Under the pieces are notes generated by a model that had not been told where the DNA came from, made no database searches, and worked only from the letters and a program-made list of their open reading frames with translations. A DNA stretch of 64,000 bases, from the NCBI RefSeq assembly GCF_002775205.1, contig NC_036459.1, positions 5,897,466 to 5,961,465 on the forward strand, in the 5' to 3' direction. Shown one piece after another: positions 26,640 through 39,003 of the stretch. The stretch comes from Xiphophorus maculatus (Eukaryota > Chordata > Actinopteri > Cyprinodontiformes > Poeciliidae). Made by a program: the position numbers and the translations under genes. Position 1 is the stretch's first letter. Each line of letters opens with the position of its first letter.

Positions 26640-26945
26640 GGTTCACAGCAAATCACCCACTACTTCCAGAATCAGTTGTAGTATCACACATGAATATTCA
26701 CTTGGATCCCCTCTGTATCATTCTACATACATCATCAAACACATTATGCAATTTCATTTCTACACAAATGACACCTAAATAAAACTGAAAGAAACTAACT
26801 AATTCCAATGTTTTGAAAAGCCATGGAGTGATTTTTGACCCGAAGCTTTCCTTCAATTTGCACCTTCTTTGAGTTGCTGGAACGATCATCTGTGCAAAAC
26901 TGCAAAAATAAAAATAAAAAATTACACGTACATCCAATATGGAAG
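26640..26945 (+). mobile_element. Non-LTR retrotransposon remnant
   Basis: On the plus strand, 26815-26870 can be read as SHGVIFDPKLSFNLHLL, resembling the conserved LGVIFDxxLSFxxH segment in the C-terminal half of L2/Rex-type reverse transcriptases. Stops interrupt the surrounding frames, so it is long dead. It lies between prr5 and cpsf6. Clade is not certain. Confidence 0.5.
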
Positions 26946-26949
26946 CCAT

Positions 26950-28299
26950 GCATCTAGTTCAATCTGAATTTAAAGTTGTTTGGTGACTAAACAGTAAAGC
27001 AGTTCTTGTTTTTTTCTTATTGATTGGCTTTCAATTGGTAGGAAAGAGAATATTGATTAGTAAAATTTGAAAATTAAATGGTTTTATGTCTAATCATAAG
27101 ATAAAGGATGTAAATATAAACGTATACCCACTGCATTAATTATGTACTGAAAGATTTATCCTTTTGAAAATAAAAGAAAAAAAATTCACAAAATAATATA
27201 GTTTTCCATGTTCATGTTTCTGTCTTCCATACTTTTTGTTCTGGACAAAAATGAAAGCAAGTTTCAAGCTTTTTCAGATTCTGTAACATGAACTCACAAA
27301 TAAATTATCTACTAGAAATGATTGCACTTGTCTTAGAAGTTTCTAGTTTCAAGAAAAATTTACTTATATTTTAACCATGAATTTCATTTTATTGGGTCCT
27401 TATTGTCTCTATGTAAATGTAAAATTTATATTTCTAATTTTCAAAGGCATTTATAATGAATTGTGTTTACAGGAAATGTTCCTAAAGAAACAAAAGAGGG
27501 GGAAATGTACCCTGTGGCTTTTACAAACTTAGTTTATAAAAGATGGAATTATATGGAATCATCTGTCCAGTTAACAATAACCTTTAAAAGAAAGAACTTT
27601 TTGTGAAAGCACCAAATAGTCCAACTGAACTGTAAATTTTTCATCAGGAGATTGTTGACTCCACAGTGAAGGGTCTGAAGATCTCTGGAGCCACAGGTTG
27701 CAAACTCTAGTTCTAGAAATTTGTCCTTCAGCTGGATGAATTAAAAGTCGGGACATTTGGCCAAAAATGCCCCTTCAGGACCTGGACACCTTGCAGATAC
27801 AGACTCTGTGGTCTTTGCAGACTAATGCACTCTATATAGAGGTCTTATTTGTGACAGCTAAAACAAAAGTCAATATTAGATCAGGCAGAAATACTTCCAG
27901 TACAAGAAAATATAATGTAGCAAATGTTCATGTGAAAAGAGACAATGTCCCAAGACGTTATTGGCAACTGGTGATAAAACATATCTTATCAATACCGTTT
28001 TATTTTCCATTAAACTTGGGGCATTCAGTTTTTAGACTACTGTAAATAGAGTGTATTTTAATCTATTATTGTCATTTTTTTAAACAGTCTTCTCACTTTT
28101 TTTGAATCCAATTTTGTCATATCAAAGTACCATTTTTATAGTTGTACTTTAGAGATTACCTTTTGCTATTATCCTTATGTTTAAAGTAAGTTTGTTTACA
28201 TTTATCCTCATTAATTAGGCACAACAAATCTATTATTACTTGACTAAAAAAGCTATTTTTATTTTCACTCACTTTTTCGTTTATTTAGAGTTTTGAATG
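26950..28299. other. Intergenic region prr5-cpsf6
   Basis: AT-rich DNA with no gene, RNA gene or clear repeat that I can support. The short open frames at 27571-27756 (minus) and 27767-28045 (plus) lack family features. Confidence 0.5.
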
Positions 28300-28423
28300 A
28301 TGGAATCCTTTTCCGTTTGCATGCCTTGTTTCAGGCTCAGGCGGCCACTGGGGGGCGCTAGTTGTCCCTCTCTGCTCCATTGTTTCTGTTCTGCACCGGC
28401 GGGGCGGACGGAGTTGGAGGAAA
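28300..28423 (+). promoter_or_regulatory. cpsf6: cpsf6 promoter and 5' UTR
   Basis: GC-rich, CpG-containing sequence directly upstream of the cpsf6 start codon, standing out from the AT-rich DNA before it. It includes GGCGGGGCGGACGG just upstream of the ATG, a GC-box-like stretch, and a CTCF-like motif at 28342-28360. No TATA box is seen. Confidence 0.55.
28342..28360 (+). promoter_or_regulatory. CTCF-like binding motif
   Basis: CGGCCACTGGGGGGCGCTA differs from the vertebrate CTCF consensus TGGCCACCAGGGGGCGCTA at three positions, with the core GGGGGCGCTA intact. It lies about 65-80 bp upstream of the cpsf6 start codon. Occupancy cannot be judged from sequence. Confidence 0.6.
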
Positions 28424-31400
28424 ATGGCGGACGGTGTGGATCATATCGACATCTACGCCGATGTCGAGGAGGAATTTAGCCAGGTATTAAGGCCTAAATT
28501 ACCACACGTTGTCCCCTGACGTATTTTGTGTTTGTCGGCGGTGTTTTGATGATATTCCCGTCGAATTATTGTCGAAATAGCTCGTCTCCTAACTAGGCCT
28601 CTTTCGCCATGCTGCAAGCCTGCAGCTCAGCTTCAATAGTTCGTCATCTGAAATATAAAGTGGTCGGTTTGAATGTATCTTTTTGCATACGTATTAATGT
28701 GCAGCAAAATATTATAGTTTTATCATAAACACTTTGGAGCTTAGTGTATATTATTGGTTTTGTCGTGCAGCGCACATCAGGCCTCGGCATAGTTCCCGCG
28801 ACTAAAGCTAAGACGAGCCAAACAAACGCAATTTCCTTAGCTAGCTTCGCACTGTTTTCAAGCGAGTTGTTTAGTAGCGCTTTATTACTTAAAGCTACGT
28901 AAATATATTCTTCTGTGAACAATTCTACAAAACACTACACTTAAATTGAGTGGAAATACATCTGGCTGTAGCTTTGTGCTATTAGCATATCTACATGTTT
29001 CATTTTATACACACACGCCCCTTTTGTTTACTTCTTCTGTGGTGCTTGAAGAGACACCAGTAGTTTTATCTAGGAAGTCAGTCATTTGCAGATATGGGTT
29101 ATCTACAAAAATGTTTGTCTGTCGAAAACAATGTTTTCAAATCCGCGTGTTTTCTGCGAATTAGCCAAACTAATGTTAGCCATTGTGTGAATTAGATACA
29201 CGGATGTCAGCTGTGCATTTTGACTATTTAAGCCCAATTTTTCTTATGAGAATATTTTTTTTAGATATTAATACAGTGAGGTTTTGCTGTTTTCAACATT
29301 TTTATTCTAGTTGCTGATTTTTTTTTATTATTGATTTCTATATTTTTTTAAAGGACTCCGGCCTTTGGAGGCCGTTATCTAGCAGCGTGTGGATTCCAGC
29401 ACACCTGAATTAAATGACAGAATTAGCCCTCATTCTGTGCTGTTAATGTAGAAACTCATCTAAAAGTTGCAGGAGATTGGCCCAATTCATTTCGGGATGA
29501 ACAATTGCTTCTTTCCAAGTTTGAGATCTTGGAGAAATAAATGAATGGGGGAAAAAAACAAAACTGTATATTCGCTCTTTTTCTGTTTAGGTCAGATTTA
29601 TTTGGTTAGAAGTAGTCATCCTTCATTGGACATTTTATAATTTGCTGCCAGAAAATGTGGCTTTTGTGATTTCTGTAAATTGAGTGTTTTAAGTTTGAGC
29701 TGGAACGGCTTAATTGCTACCCATGTTTATATTCATCTAATGATGTTTTATGACAGGAACCGGAGTACCCCCCTCATGAGCAGATCGATTTGTACGATGA
29801 CGTAATATCCCCCTCAGCCAATAACGGAGATGCTCCGGAAGACCGCGACTACCTGGACTCGCTCCCCGCCCCGGGGGGCTCCGAAGGGGGGAAGAGCGCC
29901 CCACCCAATGTGGTTTACACCTACACAGGCAAAAGGATTGCCCTGTACATAGGAAACCTGACATGGGTGAGGAGCTATTACAGCTCAGATTTGTGTTGAA
30001 CCTCCAAATGTTCGATTTGTGTTTTGAATGAGCCCTGGTATGCTGACAATGCTGTCTTTTGTTTCGCAGTGGACAACAGACGAAGACCTGACAGAAGCTA
30101 TTCGGTCAATAGGCATCTCAGATGTTCTTGAGATCAAGTTCTTTGAAAACCGGGCTAATGGCCAGTCTAAAGGGTGAGCTCGTTGGTGTCTGCTGGTGGA
30201 TAGATATGTCTTTAGAATCAAAGACAGTCTTGTACTCCAGTCTTTTAAGAAACAATTTTCCAGGCGGTATAAGTGCACGTCCTCCTCTAAATGTTCCAGG
30301 TTTGCCCTAGTGTGTGTCGGTTCTGAGGCATCGTCCAGAAAGTTAATGGACCTGTTGTCCAAGAGGGAGCTCCATGGACAGAATCCCATCGTCACACCAT
30401 GCAATAAACAATCTCTGAGTCAGTTTGAGATGCAGTCACGTAAAAGTAAGTTGGCCATCTGCTCTCTTGGCACATCTTTCTTAACTTTTTTTATTTGTTT
30501 TAGGTTTGTAAAATAATCCTATATTTGTTTATAAAGTCAATTGGGACGAGCAAATAGAAATATGTCGGTTTGTTTTTATCTTCTCTGATTGCACAGGTAC
30601 CCAGTCGGGCCAGATGTCTGGGGAAGGTAAAGCCGGGCCTCCGGGCTCAGGCTCCCGCGGCGGATTCCCGATGGGCAGCCGCAGCAAAGGCAGGTTCCCT
30701 GGACCCCCTGGTCCTGGAAATGACCGCTTCCCCGGCCCTGTGGGGCCCGGAGGCCCGCCACCACACTTCCCAGGTTGGTTTGACCACACATTTCGAGGGA
30801 AATACTAGAGGTGGTGTTGGGTGTCGAAAACACTTTATTACATGTGTTTTACTATAAGTAGGGTTTTTTTTAATTAAGAAAAAAGAAGAAACTCTAAAAT
30901 TTTGCAGTCAGTCCAAAAGATTCAGCCTGATTAGGTTGTTTTTTATCACAAGGTTCTGCTCAACAAACACACTATTACTCAGACTTGCATGGACTCAAAG
31001 CCACTCATGTACAGTTTTAGAGTTTTAATTTGTATTGCCAGAATTGTGTTTGTGCTTTTCTTAATTTAGATTGTTCTTTGTCTGTCCCACTCTGCCTCCA
31101 GTTCAACTTTCCTGGCTGCAGTCTTTCGCTCGCTGATAGATTCCAGTTCCATTTCTTAACTAGCTTGCTTAAAGCTTAACTTGGCATCTTTTAGCTCTTC
31201 ACAAGTCTTGTGTTGCCTGCATAATGCAAGAAGCAGAAGACATAATTGTAGCGCTTTTTTCTGCTCTCCATGCAATCCTTTACATGCCTCATCTATTGCT
31301 TATTAACTGTTGCCCCTCCCCCACTGGGCTGCGTCAGGCCTTCAGTTCGGAGCCAGAAGTTTATGAAGGGAAGAGTGATGGTTGGTTTGCTTTCTTCCCC

Positions 31401-34356
31401 ATTAGGCTCGGGAATGAGACCAGATCTGGTTAGCCACCATGATGGCCCTCTGATGGAAATGAATTTCAATCCCTTCCCGCCGGGGGGCAGGAACGGGAGC
31501 TGGCATAGCAGAGGTGAAACACCTCGATTGATCCGAATAATTTGATCAGTTATCTTTCTTCTCTGAAGACTTAGAAGCTTGGTGATGGACCTGTGGTACA
31601 AATTGTGTCAGGATAATGATCTTATTCAAGGTTCAGTTTACCAACTACACTCCCAACATACCAGTGCCTTACAAAAGTGTTTGGATCATTTCAACTTGGT
31701 CACATTTTGTTACAACTACAAACCTCAGTGTATTTTACTGCCATTTTGTCTGAATGATAAACATAAATGATTTATTATGAAGTGCACTGAAATGGATACA
31801 TGGATAAATGTTTCCAGCCTCGTCACAGATAAAAAATTTAAAACTGATGGTACAATAGTATGTAGAACCACCAGAGTGTCTCTTTTCACAAGTTTGTTGT
31901 GTCTCTTACTTTTCTCCTTGCAAACTTTAATCGACCAAAAATGGGTTTCGTTAATTAAATGACTTCCGAAGGCATTTGGTGCTAAATTTAAATGTCTTTA
32001 TTTTGAGGAGAAAAGAAAAATTGTCTTTCCACTTCGCATAATGCATTGAAGTTTGTGGTTGTGTCGTAACACATTGAGGAAGTTTACATGCTATTAGTAC
32101 TTTTGTAAGGCACATGTTATCAAATATAAGAAGCCTTTAAGCAAGGTTTAAGTATTCCAGAAATGGTTCCTCCAATGTCATCAGAAGAACCATTGTCCAT
32201 TAAATTGTATTTTCAGGATATTAATTATATGAAGCTTGCTTTCATCTCTGTCATTTGTCTCTGCTTTGCGTTCTCACCCAATCTGCATCTTAACATTTGA
32301 AAGATGCTAAGAAAATAAAGCTCTCCTAAGATGTTTTTATTAGAGTTTTAATGTACTTTATGCTGTTTGTTGTTTTCCCATTTTGTGTGCTGATGTAGGA
32401 AAGACCTCCAGAAATTTTAACAACATGCTTATTTCTCCAGATGAGAGCTGTTTGGCTGTGCTGTAGCCAGAGGTTAAGCAGTTTGTTTTAAGTACATCTC
32501 TTCTTCTTCTCCTTGTTATTCATTATAGGTGGGATTCAGGGACCTCCTCGCCCTCCTCCGGGCCCTCCTGGCCCCCCAGGGCCTCCAGGTCCTCCACCTC
32601 CTGGCCAAGGCCTTCCTCCTCCTCTGCCAGGCCCCCCGAATCGTGGCGACAGGCCTCCCCCACCTGTTCTCTTCCCTGCTCAGTTCGGTCAGCCACCGCT
32701 TGGACCTCTCCCTCCAGGCCCCCCACCTGCAGGTTACGTCCCCCCTCCTGGTCCTCCACCTCCTCATCAGGGCCCGCCTCCCCCAGGACCCTTTCCTCCT
32801 CGGCCTCCAGGCCCTATTGGACCTCCGTTGGCTTTGGCTCCACCCCCACACTTGCCAGGCCCTCTTCCAGGTGGGCCACCACCAGCTCCTCATGTGAACC
32901 CCGCCTTCTTCCCTCCGCCTGGAGGGAACAACATGCCCCCCAACGACAGCCGAGGCCCCCCAGGGCCAAACGACCTGTACGGACGGCCGCCGCCATATGA
33001 TTCTAGAGATTACGGTCCTGGACGAGGGTAAGGCTAATGGAAGTCATGCCAAGAAATAAAAAACAAAACTGTCTGTTATTGGCTGCATTGGTGACTGATC
33101 TCCTAATTGGCTCTTTGTAGAGACATGGAGTCATCACGGGGCCCTTTGAATGAGGCCGAGTTTGAAGAGATCATGAACAGGAACAGAGCCATCTCCTCCA
33201 GCGCCATTTCCAGGGCCGTGTCTGATGCCAGCGCAGGTAATGAAGAAACCACCAATAGCAAGAGAAAATTCAGACAATAGATGTGTTTTCACAGTGCATT
33301 TATCATATATTAAAAAATCTCCTAACACTGGTGATCAGAATCAAAAGCCTTTGTCACACTTGAAGATTTAGTTTTATCACAACTTTACACAAACCCCTCT
33401 TTGTTTGCTCCACTTTTTTGGTTGGCATGCATTGTATCCAGGCCAGAAGTCATTTTCTTTTCATATTGACCAATCAAATTGAAGGCAAGGGAAAGTGATG
33501 CAGAATTTATATTATTACAGTAAATATTGCTTTAACAGTATTAGCTCTGACTATCATTGTGTCTCCACCAATCACCCTGAACTTTAGGATCCCAACAGAT
33601 CAATCGGTGTGGTGTGGGCGTCAGTGCAGTAAAAGTCCATCCAATTGGTCAAGTTTATTATTGACATGCAGAGAAAATAAATGGAACTTGACTCCAAACA
33701 TCGGATCCAAAAACTCCTATTGGGACTTTTAGCTATTTGCTGAAAGAACAAATGAAAATGTTTTGTTAATACAGTGAACTGGAATTGAATTGTCACTGCT
33801 TAGGAATATAGTTCAGACAAAGTTGTAGGTTTTTTTTCCCTTTTGAGGTTATGCATCTGTAATGAATTTCAACATATCAACTTCTGGTAAATGTGTCATT
33901 TTCCAGATTCCCTGTTTAATGCATACCTCTCCCTCCTTCAGCTGATTATGGCAGTGCTATAGAGACTTTGGTGACGGCCATCAGTCTGATCAAGCAGTCC
34001 AAAGTTTCTGCAGACGACCGCTGCAAAGTCCTCATCAGTTCCCTGCAGGACTGTCTCCATGGCATAGAGTCGAAGAGCTACGGCTCTGTATCTAGGTAAG
34101 AACAAAGCTAAAGAAAAAGAAGGTTTTACCTTTAAAATGTTGAGTCGACAAGCATTTCATTTCCGCCAGAAGAGAACGCTCCCGAGAACGCGACCACAGC
34201 CGCTCCAGAGAAAAGAGCCGGCGACACAAATCCCGCAGTCGAGACCGGCACGAGGATTATTACCGAGAGCGCAGCCGGGAGCGCGACCGCCACCGTGAGA
34301 GGGACCGGGACAGAGATCGTGAACGAGAGAGGGAGAGGGAGTACCGGCACCGCTAG
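28424..34356 (+). CDS. cpsf6: Cleavage and polyadenylation specificity factor subunit 6 (CFIm68)
   Basis: CPSF6 pairs with NUDT21 in cleavage factor Im, which binds UGUA elements and promotes use of distal poly(A) sites. Coding exons: 28424-28483, 29757-29966, 30070-30173, 30300-30445, 30597-30773, 32529-33027, 33121-33236, 33942-34095, 34170-34356; this gives 550 residues (human short isoform 551). The RRM is at about 81-160, with RNP2-like LYIGNL and RNP1-like GQSKGFALV. Residues 233-398 are one Pro-rich exon containing [16 protein letters not shown], whose FG (Phe285) is the motif used by mammalian CPSF6 to bind lentiviral capsids. Residues about 405-480 ([20 protein letters not shown]) are conserved. 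The C terminus, from about 490, is an RS-like domain of RE/RD/RS dipeptides bound by transportin-3 in mammals. The start AAAATGG fits family and Kozak context. A phase-compatible optional exon lies in the fifth intron. Confidence 0.97.
29350..29480. repeat. Possible dispersed repeat fragment
   Basis: The stretch from GGACTCCGGCCTTTGGAGG through TCCAGCACACCTGAATTAAA resembles phrases of short dispersed fish repeats that I recognise only loosely. No termini or target duplication are visible. It lies in cpsf6 intron 1. Confidence 0.3.
31406..31513 (+). CDS. cpsf6: Candidate cpsf6 cassette exon (36 residues)
   Basis: The sequence is flanked by a CCCCATTAG acceptor and a GTGAAA donor. It is 108 bp long, open, and enters and leaves in phase 1, exactly the phase of the junction between the exons ending at 30773 and starting at 32529, so inclusion keeps the frame. 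It encodes a Gly/Pro/Met-containing segment ([14 protein letters not shown] then [18 protein letters not shown]) and is GC-richer than the intron around it. Mammalian CPSF6 has an optional 37-residue insert at the same place between the RRM region and the Pro-rich region. The two inserts do not look alike to me, so this is a positional match only. Confidence 0.6.
31661..32116. mobile_element. Non-autonomous Tc1/mariner-like element
   Basis: GTGCCTTACAAAAGT at 31664 is mirrored by ACTTTTGTAAGGCAC ending at 32113, and the similarity continues inward (CACATTTTGTTACAACTAC against GTTGTGTCGTAACACA), giving inverted termini of roughly 60 bp. The length is about 450 bp and no transposase remains. 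The ends are of the same family as the other Tc1-like relics. It lies in the cpsf6 intron holding the candidate cassette exon. Confidence 0.7.
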
Positions 34357-35874
34357 ATGTCAGGGCAGGTGGGTACAGCTTGGTGCTGTGTAGCCATTTT
34401 AATTGGATCTGAACCAAACAGATGGAAGAGGAAAATAACAGAAATATGAAGCCTTTTCCTTTGCTCAGTTTTTTGATTATTAAACTCCCAACTAAATTGT
34501 AGTTTGACATTTTACGTTGTGATATGACATGATATAAAATGAGAAACCATTGGGTAAAGAAAGTGTTAAGTGAGCAAGGAAAGGGCTTTGAAAACTGAGC
34601 CGTATGGATTCAGGTAGGTGGAAAGGTGAGTTACCGTTTTGTTTTACAATGTGAGCCATTGCACATGTTGTGTACATTGTCTGGGATTATATATGTAATG
34701 GTACATTTACAAAAGCTGAAAGTCCCAAAGCTTAATGATAAGTTTTTAGCTTTTATTGTTCAAGCTTATTATAGACTAACATTTCAACACCAGCTGTGTC
34801 TAAAACTGATCAGTGAGCTTCAAGCCTGTTCTGCTTTTGCAAGTTTGATGTCCTTCAGCCATGAAGCTCCTGATTCAGTGATTGTTTGTTGGAAGATGCA
34901 CAGCTTTTATTTTATGCGATAGTCAATGTTTGCTATGCAACGCGTGAACTGGAACAGGGTTGGGATTTGTATTTGTGAAGTTACAGAAACGCTAGCAGTC
35001 ACTGGAAATTCAGTGTTGGATGTATTTGTTACTTTTGGGCTTCAGAAGTTGGTAAATCACAAAGTTCACTGATCCTTTTATTTATATATATATTTCATTT
35101 TTTTCTGGGTAGTTTTCACAGCTGAACAATATTCTGGGCATCATCTGTGCACTCCTCTGTTGAAGGGATGATATAACGCGGTACCTCTTAAGAATTGGTT
35201 TATTCTGATTGTGCTGTGTTGACAATGATTAGGAATGTTAAACAGCTGAGTTTTGTGTTTTACCAACAGCTGTGAGCTTAGATCAAATGTGGAGCAACTT
35301 TTTGGCTTGAATGTGAAGGTTGTTTGAAATTAGACATACTTGTGTGAACTTACAGCTGACTTTGACTGTTGGTATTTGGTGTCATTTAATGCCACACATT
35401 TGATGTCCCATTTGTTCTCACAGTATCTATTGCAGAATCTGCTTTTAACCTGATTTGTTTTATTGAGTTAAGTGAAAGTAAAATGCAGGTTATTGGCAGA
35501 AAAGCATTTTATTAATGTAGATCTGTAATAATGTGACGTTTCGCCATTTTATTAGGTTAAATGTATATACAAATGTTAAGATTCCAAACAATATTAGCAT
35601 TCAACTCTTTGCATGTTGACTGCAAACAGTTGAATTGAACCTCATTGTAAAACTTTGAGGTGAAGTTGAGACATGAAAGATTTTCACGTTCTTGTCTTTC
35701 CTGATTTAATCTGCCATGTATGTTGGTGTGAAATACCTGGTTGCTCCAGGTATTTTAGTGTCAAACTTATGTAAAATGAGATGAGTTAGCTAAATTAAAT
35801 GTCACAGTTATGTAAATGTTTTAAGATTTTAAATAATAATCTAAAAAATATATAATATTGGTCATACTTTATAG

Positions 35875-36760
35875 TAGGGATGGGCATTTCAAATATCTGT
35901 AGTATGGCAAATTGTTTTAGGAGAAAAACTTATAATCCAATATTGGATATAGATCTCAGTGATCAAGATCCTAGGAAAAGTCACAGGATAATAATTATGA
36001 GAGACTTTGGGTAAATAAAATTATTGCTTTATCCAACTATTATAGAATAGAGTAGAAATACACTTTATTGTCCCACACTGGGAAAATTCTGGTACAACAT
36101 CAGCAAAGTGACAGGTGATATAAATATGTAGGGTCACACAAAGATTAGAATATATAAAAACACAATTAAGTATAACAGACTGTACAGTGAGCACAAAATT
36201 ACATCATGACACGCTGTGCAGTTAATAATAATTGTGTATTCAGATGCAAAAGATTGCACAACTGAGTAGCATAATTTAAAAATGTACAAAATGACAATGG
36301 ATGTTTTTGCATTAGAAACAGACATACAATAAATGACAATAAAACTGTGCAAACAGTGGAAATACCAAGAGGGATGTAAACGCTAATAGTTTGTTGGGAA
36401 CAGTGATTGTGATGGGAGGAAGGATCTACTGTAACACTCCATTGCTCACTTAGGATGCAGTAGTTTGTCACTGAACGAGCTCTGTTACGGCTTCCTGTTT
36501 TCCTGACATTTTGCAGCCACAAGTTAGTATAAAATCAGTAAAAATACAAAGAAAGATTTGAAATGAAACCATTGAGATAATAAAAGCCATTTTGAAAGCT
36601 AGAAACACCCACTCTACTTTAAGCTGATGTATCGCCCTCTTGTGGTAACAGCAAAACACTACAGTCAGGGTGTGTAAAACGAGATGGAAGTATCGGACAA
36701 CATTTTGTTGTTAAAGCCCAATGTAATTACGATAGCTTCAATAATCAGTGCCCATCCCTT
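35875..36760. mobile_element. hAT-like element (886 bp)
   Basis: The ends TAGGGATGGGCA and TGCCCATCCCTT form an 11-of-12 inverted repeat. The flanks CTTTATAG (35867-35874) and GTTTACAG (36761-36768) agree at 6 of 8 bases, consistent with an old 8-bp duplication. Inside, about 36040-36100 carries CACTTTATTGTCCCACACTGG, a phrase seen at the 3' ends of several fish LINEs, so it probably contains a second insertion. No intact transposase is present. A CTCF-like core (CCACAAGAGGGCGA, minus strand, near 36645) lies at its right end. Confidence 0.6.
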
Positions 36761-38612
36761 GTTTACAGTCTGAAATAAATTATCCAGGTTGTGTCCCAGC
36801 ATGATATGTTGTGCTGTCATTTTGGTCATGTTATACTAATTGAAGTGATCTATTTATTCTTTGTCACCAACTTCTCTAAGTAATTTTTTACGATACATTG
36901 TTGGTGTTTTGCTTCTCAAATTAATCTGTAACATGTTGAGGCTACTCTTAGTCTTTCTGGGTCACTTTCTGGTTAGTGTCACCCATGTTGTAATTGTTAT
37001 TGGTTGGTACTGTCTACCAAGGCACCATTTGCATGTTAAATAACATGCTACCTTGTGTATATCTTTGCTGTAGTTGAAATGTTGTTTGTGGTGTGCTGCT
37101 GCTTTGTTTAATGTCAGAACAATTTGGATCTCAATTTAATAATGATCAGAGATCAGTAGGAACATTTATGGTTGCCCAGCCCTCCGAGTCACTGAAGTCA
37201 AATGCACTTGTAGTGAGGAATTATGCATTGTGTATTTAATATATACTATTGCCTTTTTATTAGTGTCTCTGTTGTATGCCATGAAATATTAAGCAGGGTC
37301 ATTTACATTTTGGTTTTGCTGAACTTTGGAAGCAGGCAAAGCCCAACATAATGTCTCTTGGTAACCATTTTACTGCAATGTCCTTTTTAGTGTAGACTTG
37401 TGCTGAATCTCAGGTCTTAGTAAGTCAAACAACTTTGTATTCAAAGTATGTGTCCTTAAATAATGCATTATTTGATTATTTCACATAAAAGTACTTTGTG
37501 TCCATTGGGAACCCTGTTTAAGATACAAATCATTTAAATGTTCTTTTTTTATTATATATGGAGTGGCAACAATTAAGTTTAGAAGCCTTGTTAACTGCAC
37601 CAGGATTTTCTAACGCATGTTGCCACAAAAAATGAAAAGGTACCCAGTGGACACAACGCCTGATATTGAATGTGTGGACAATAAAATGCATTTGAGTAAA
37701 GTTTGAGAACTACTTCATTACTTTGGAAATGGGCAAAACATCATGTCCAAATATGCCCCATGTTCCATTGCTCCACACCCTTCCATGTAATATTTCAGGA
37801 AAAGAGTCAGTCGTGTTATATATGTAGTTATGCCTGTTATGGTTTGGCCATCTGTTGTCAAAGTATGCTTTTCACTGTTGGTGTTCATAATCGTGAACTA
37901 AGTGTTTTTCAAAGTTTCTTGCTTTGCAATGCCTTAAGACACTTTGCCAGTATAATTATTGAAGAGGCCTCTTCAATGTCCTTTGACAAAGAAGCAATTT
38001 GATCATGTCAAACCAGAGTCAAACACTTTAAAAATAAAGGTTGGAACCAACTTGCAGTAACAAAATAAGGTCCAGTGCATAGTCTATGGGGAATGTACAC
38101 AGTTACAAGGAGTAGCAGATCAGAGTTAAAAGAAACCCTTTTTCAAGAAAATCTGGTCTTTGATTGTTTCTGTCATCACACTAAAGTGATTTTAAAAACG
38201 CGGGCAAAGAAAGTTTGGAGAAGTTTGCAATGTCTTCATATTATTGATTAGACCAAGTTCATATGTTTTAAATCCAAATGCTTTCTGGACTCTAGATCAG
38301 GGGTCTGCAATGTACAAACCTTCCACAGTGGCTGCTGGCGTTCACGGGGGTTAAGGACCACAACCACCTGTGAAAAGCTAAAAACACCAAATACTTGAGG
38401 CTCCTCTGGGGGAAAAACAAACAAATGCATATTGCTGCCTATTTTAATACTCCAAACAGACCTCTAAATAAATTTTAGCTTAGGAAGCACGATTACTTTG
38501 GCATAGTGCTACTAGACATAGTTGGCATTTGCAAGCAGCCAATCCAGGAGCAGCACGTCTTTTCCTGGCTGTGACCTCCAGGAAAAGAAATAAGGACAAC
38601 CATGAATGTTAC

Positions 38613-38878
38613 GGTGCGTTCACACACCAAACACATATTGAGCGTTAGGCGTGTCTGGTTTACATCCACAGTTTATGTGGAGGCATGTCGAGGGCCATTT
38701 AGTGCAGCACGATTTGAACTGTTTGGACCGTTTGTTGGGTCTAGTGCAACCAACGCTCCAGATAGACTTTGAATGTAAACCAGACGCGTCAGATGCTCAA
38801 AACTCGTCTGGTGGGAAAGCACCAAAAGTGCTCACCCTTCGAACTGGAAGCATCAGACGCGTTTGGTGTGAACGCACC
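38613..38878. mobile_element. Nested MITE (266 bp)
   Basis: GGTGCGTTCACACACCAAAC at the left end is mirrored by GTTTGGTGTGAACGCACC at the right, a nearly perfect 18-20-bp inverted terminus. Internal stretches (GTCTGGTTTACATCCA and AATGTAAACCAGACGCG) are also inverted copies. The target duplication and superfamily are not clear. It lies inside the hAT-like element at 38298-39242. Confidence 0.7.
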
Positions 38879-38918
38879 ATCAGCTTCCGTGGCAGTGTTA
38901 AGATGGTTTCCACTTCAC

Positions 38919-39003
38919 ATATACTGCTCAAAAAAATAAAGGGAACACTTTAAGTGTTAAACACCTGTTTAAGTGTTCCCTTTATTTTTTTGAGCAGTGT
39001 ATA
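38919..39003. mobile_element. Palindromic mini-element
   Basis: Two 30-base arms, beginning TACTGCTCAAAAAAATAAAG and ending CTTTATTTTTTTGAGCAGTG, are almost perfect inverted copies around a loop of about 20 bases. TATA-type dinucleotides flank both ends. The arms match the termini of a widespread fish DNA transposon that I recognise but cannot name safely; only the two ends remain. Nested in the hAT-like element at 38298-39242. Confidence 0.7.

Noticed and set aside
32516-32893. Minus-strand Arg/Trp-rich frame opposite the Pro-rich cpsf6 exon
   Set aside because: It arises from complementing CCN proline codons; the plus-strand frame matches CPSF6 residue by residue.
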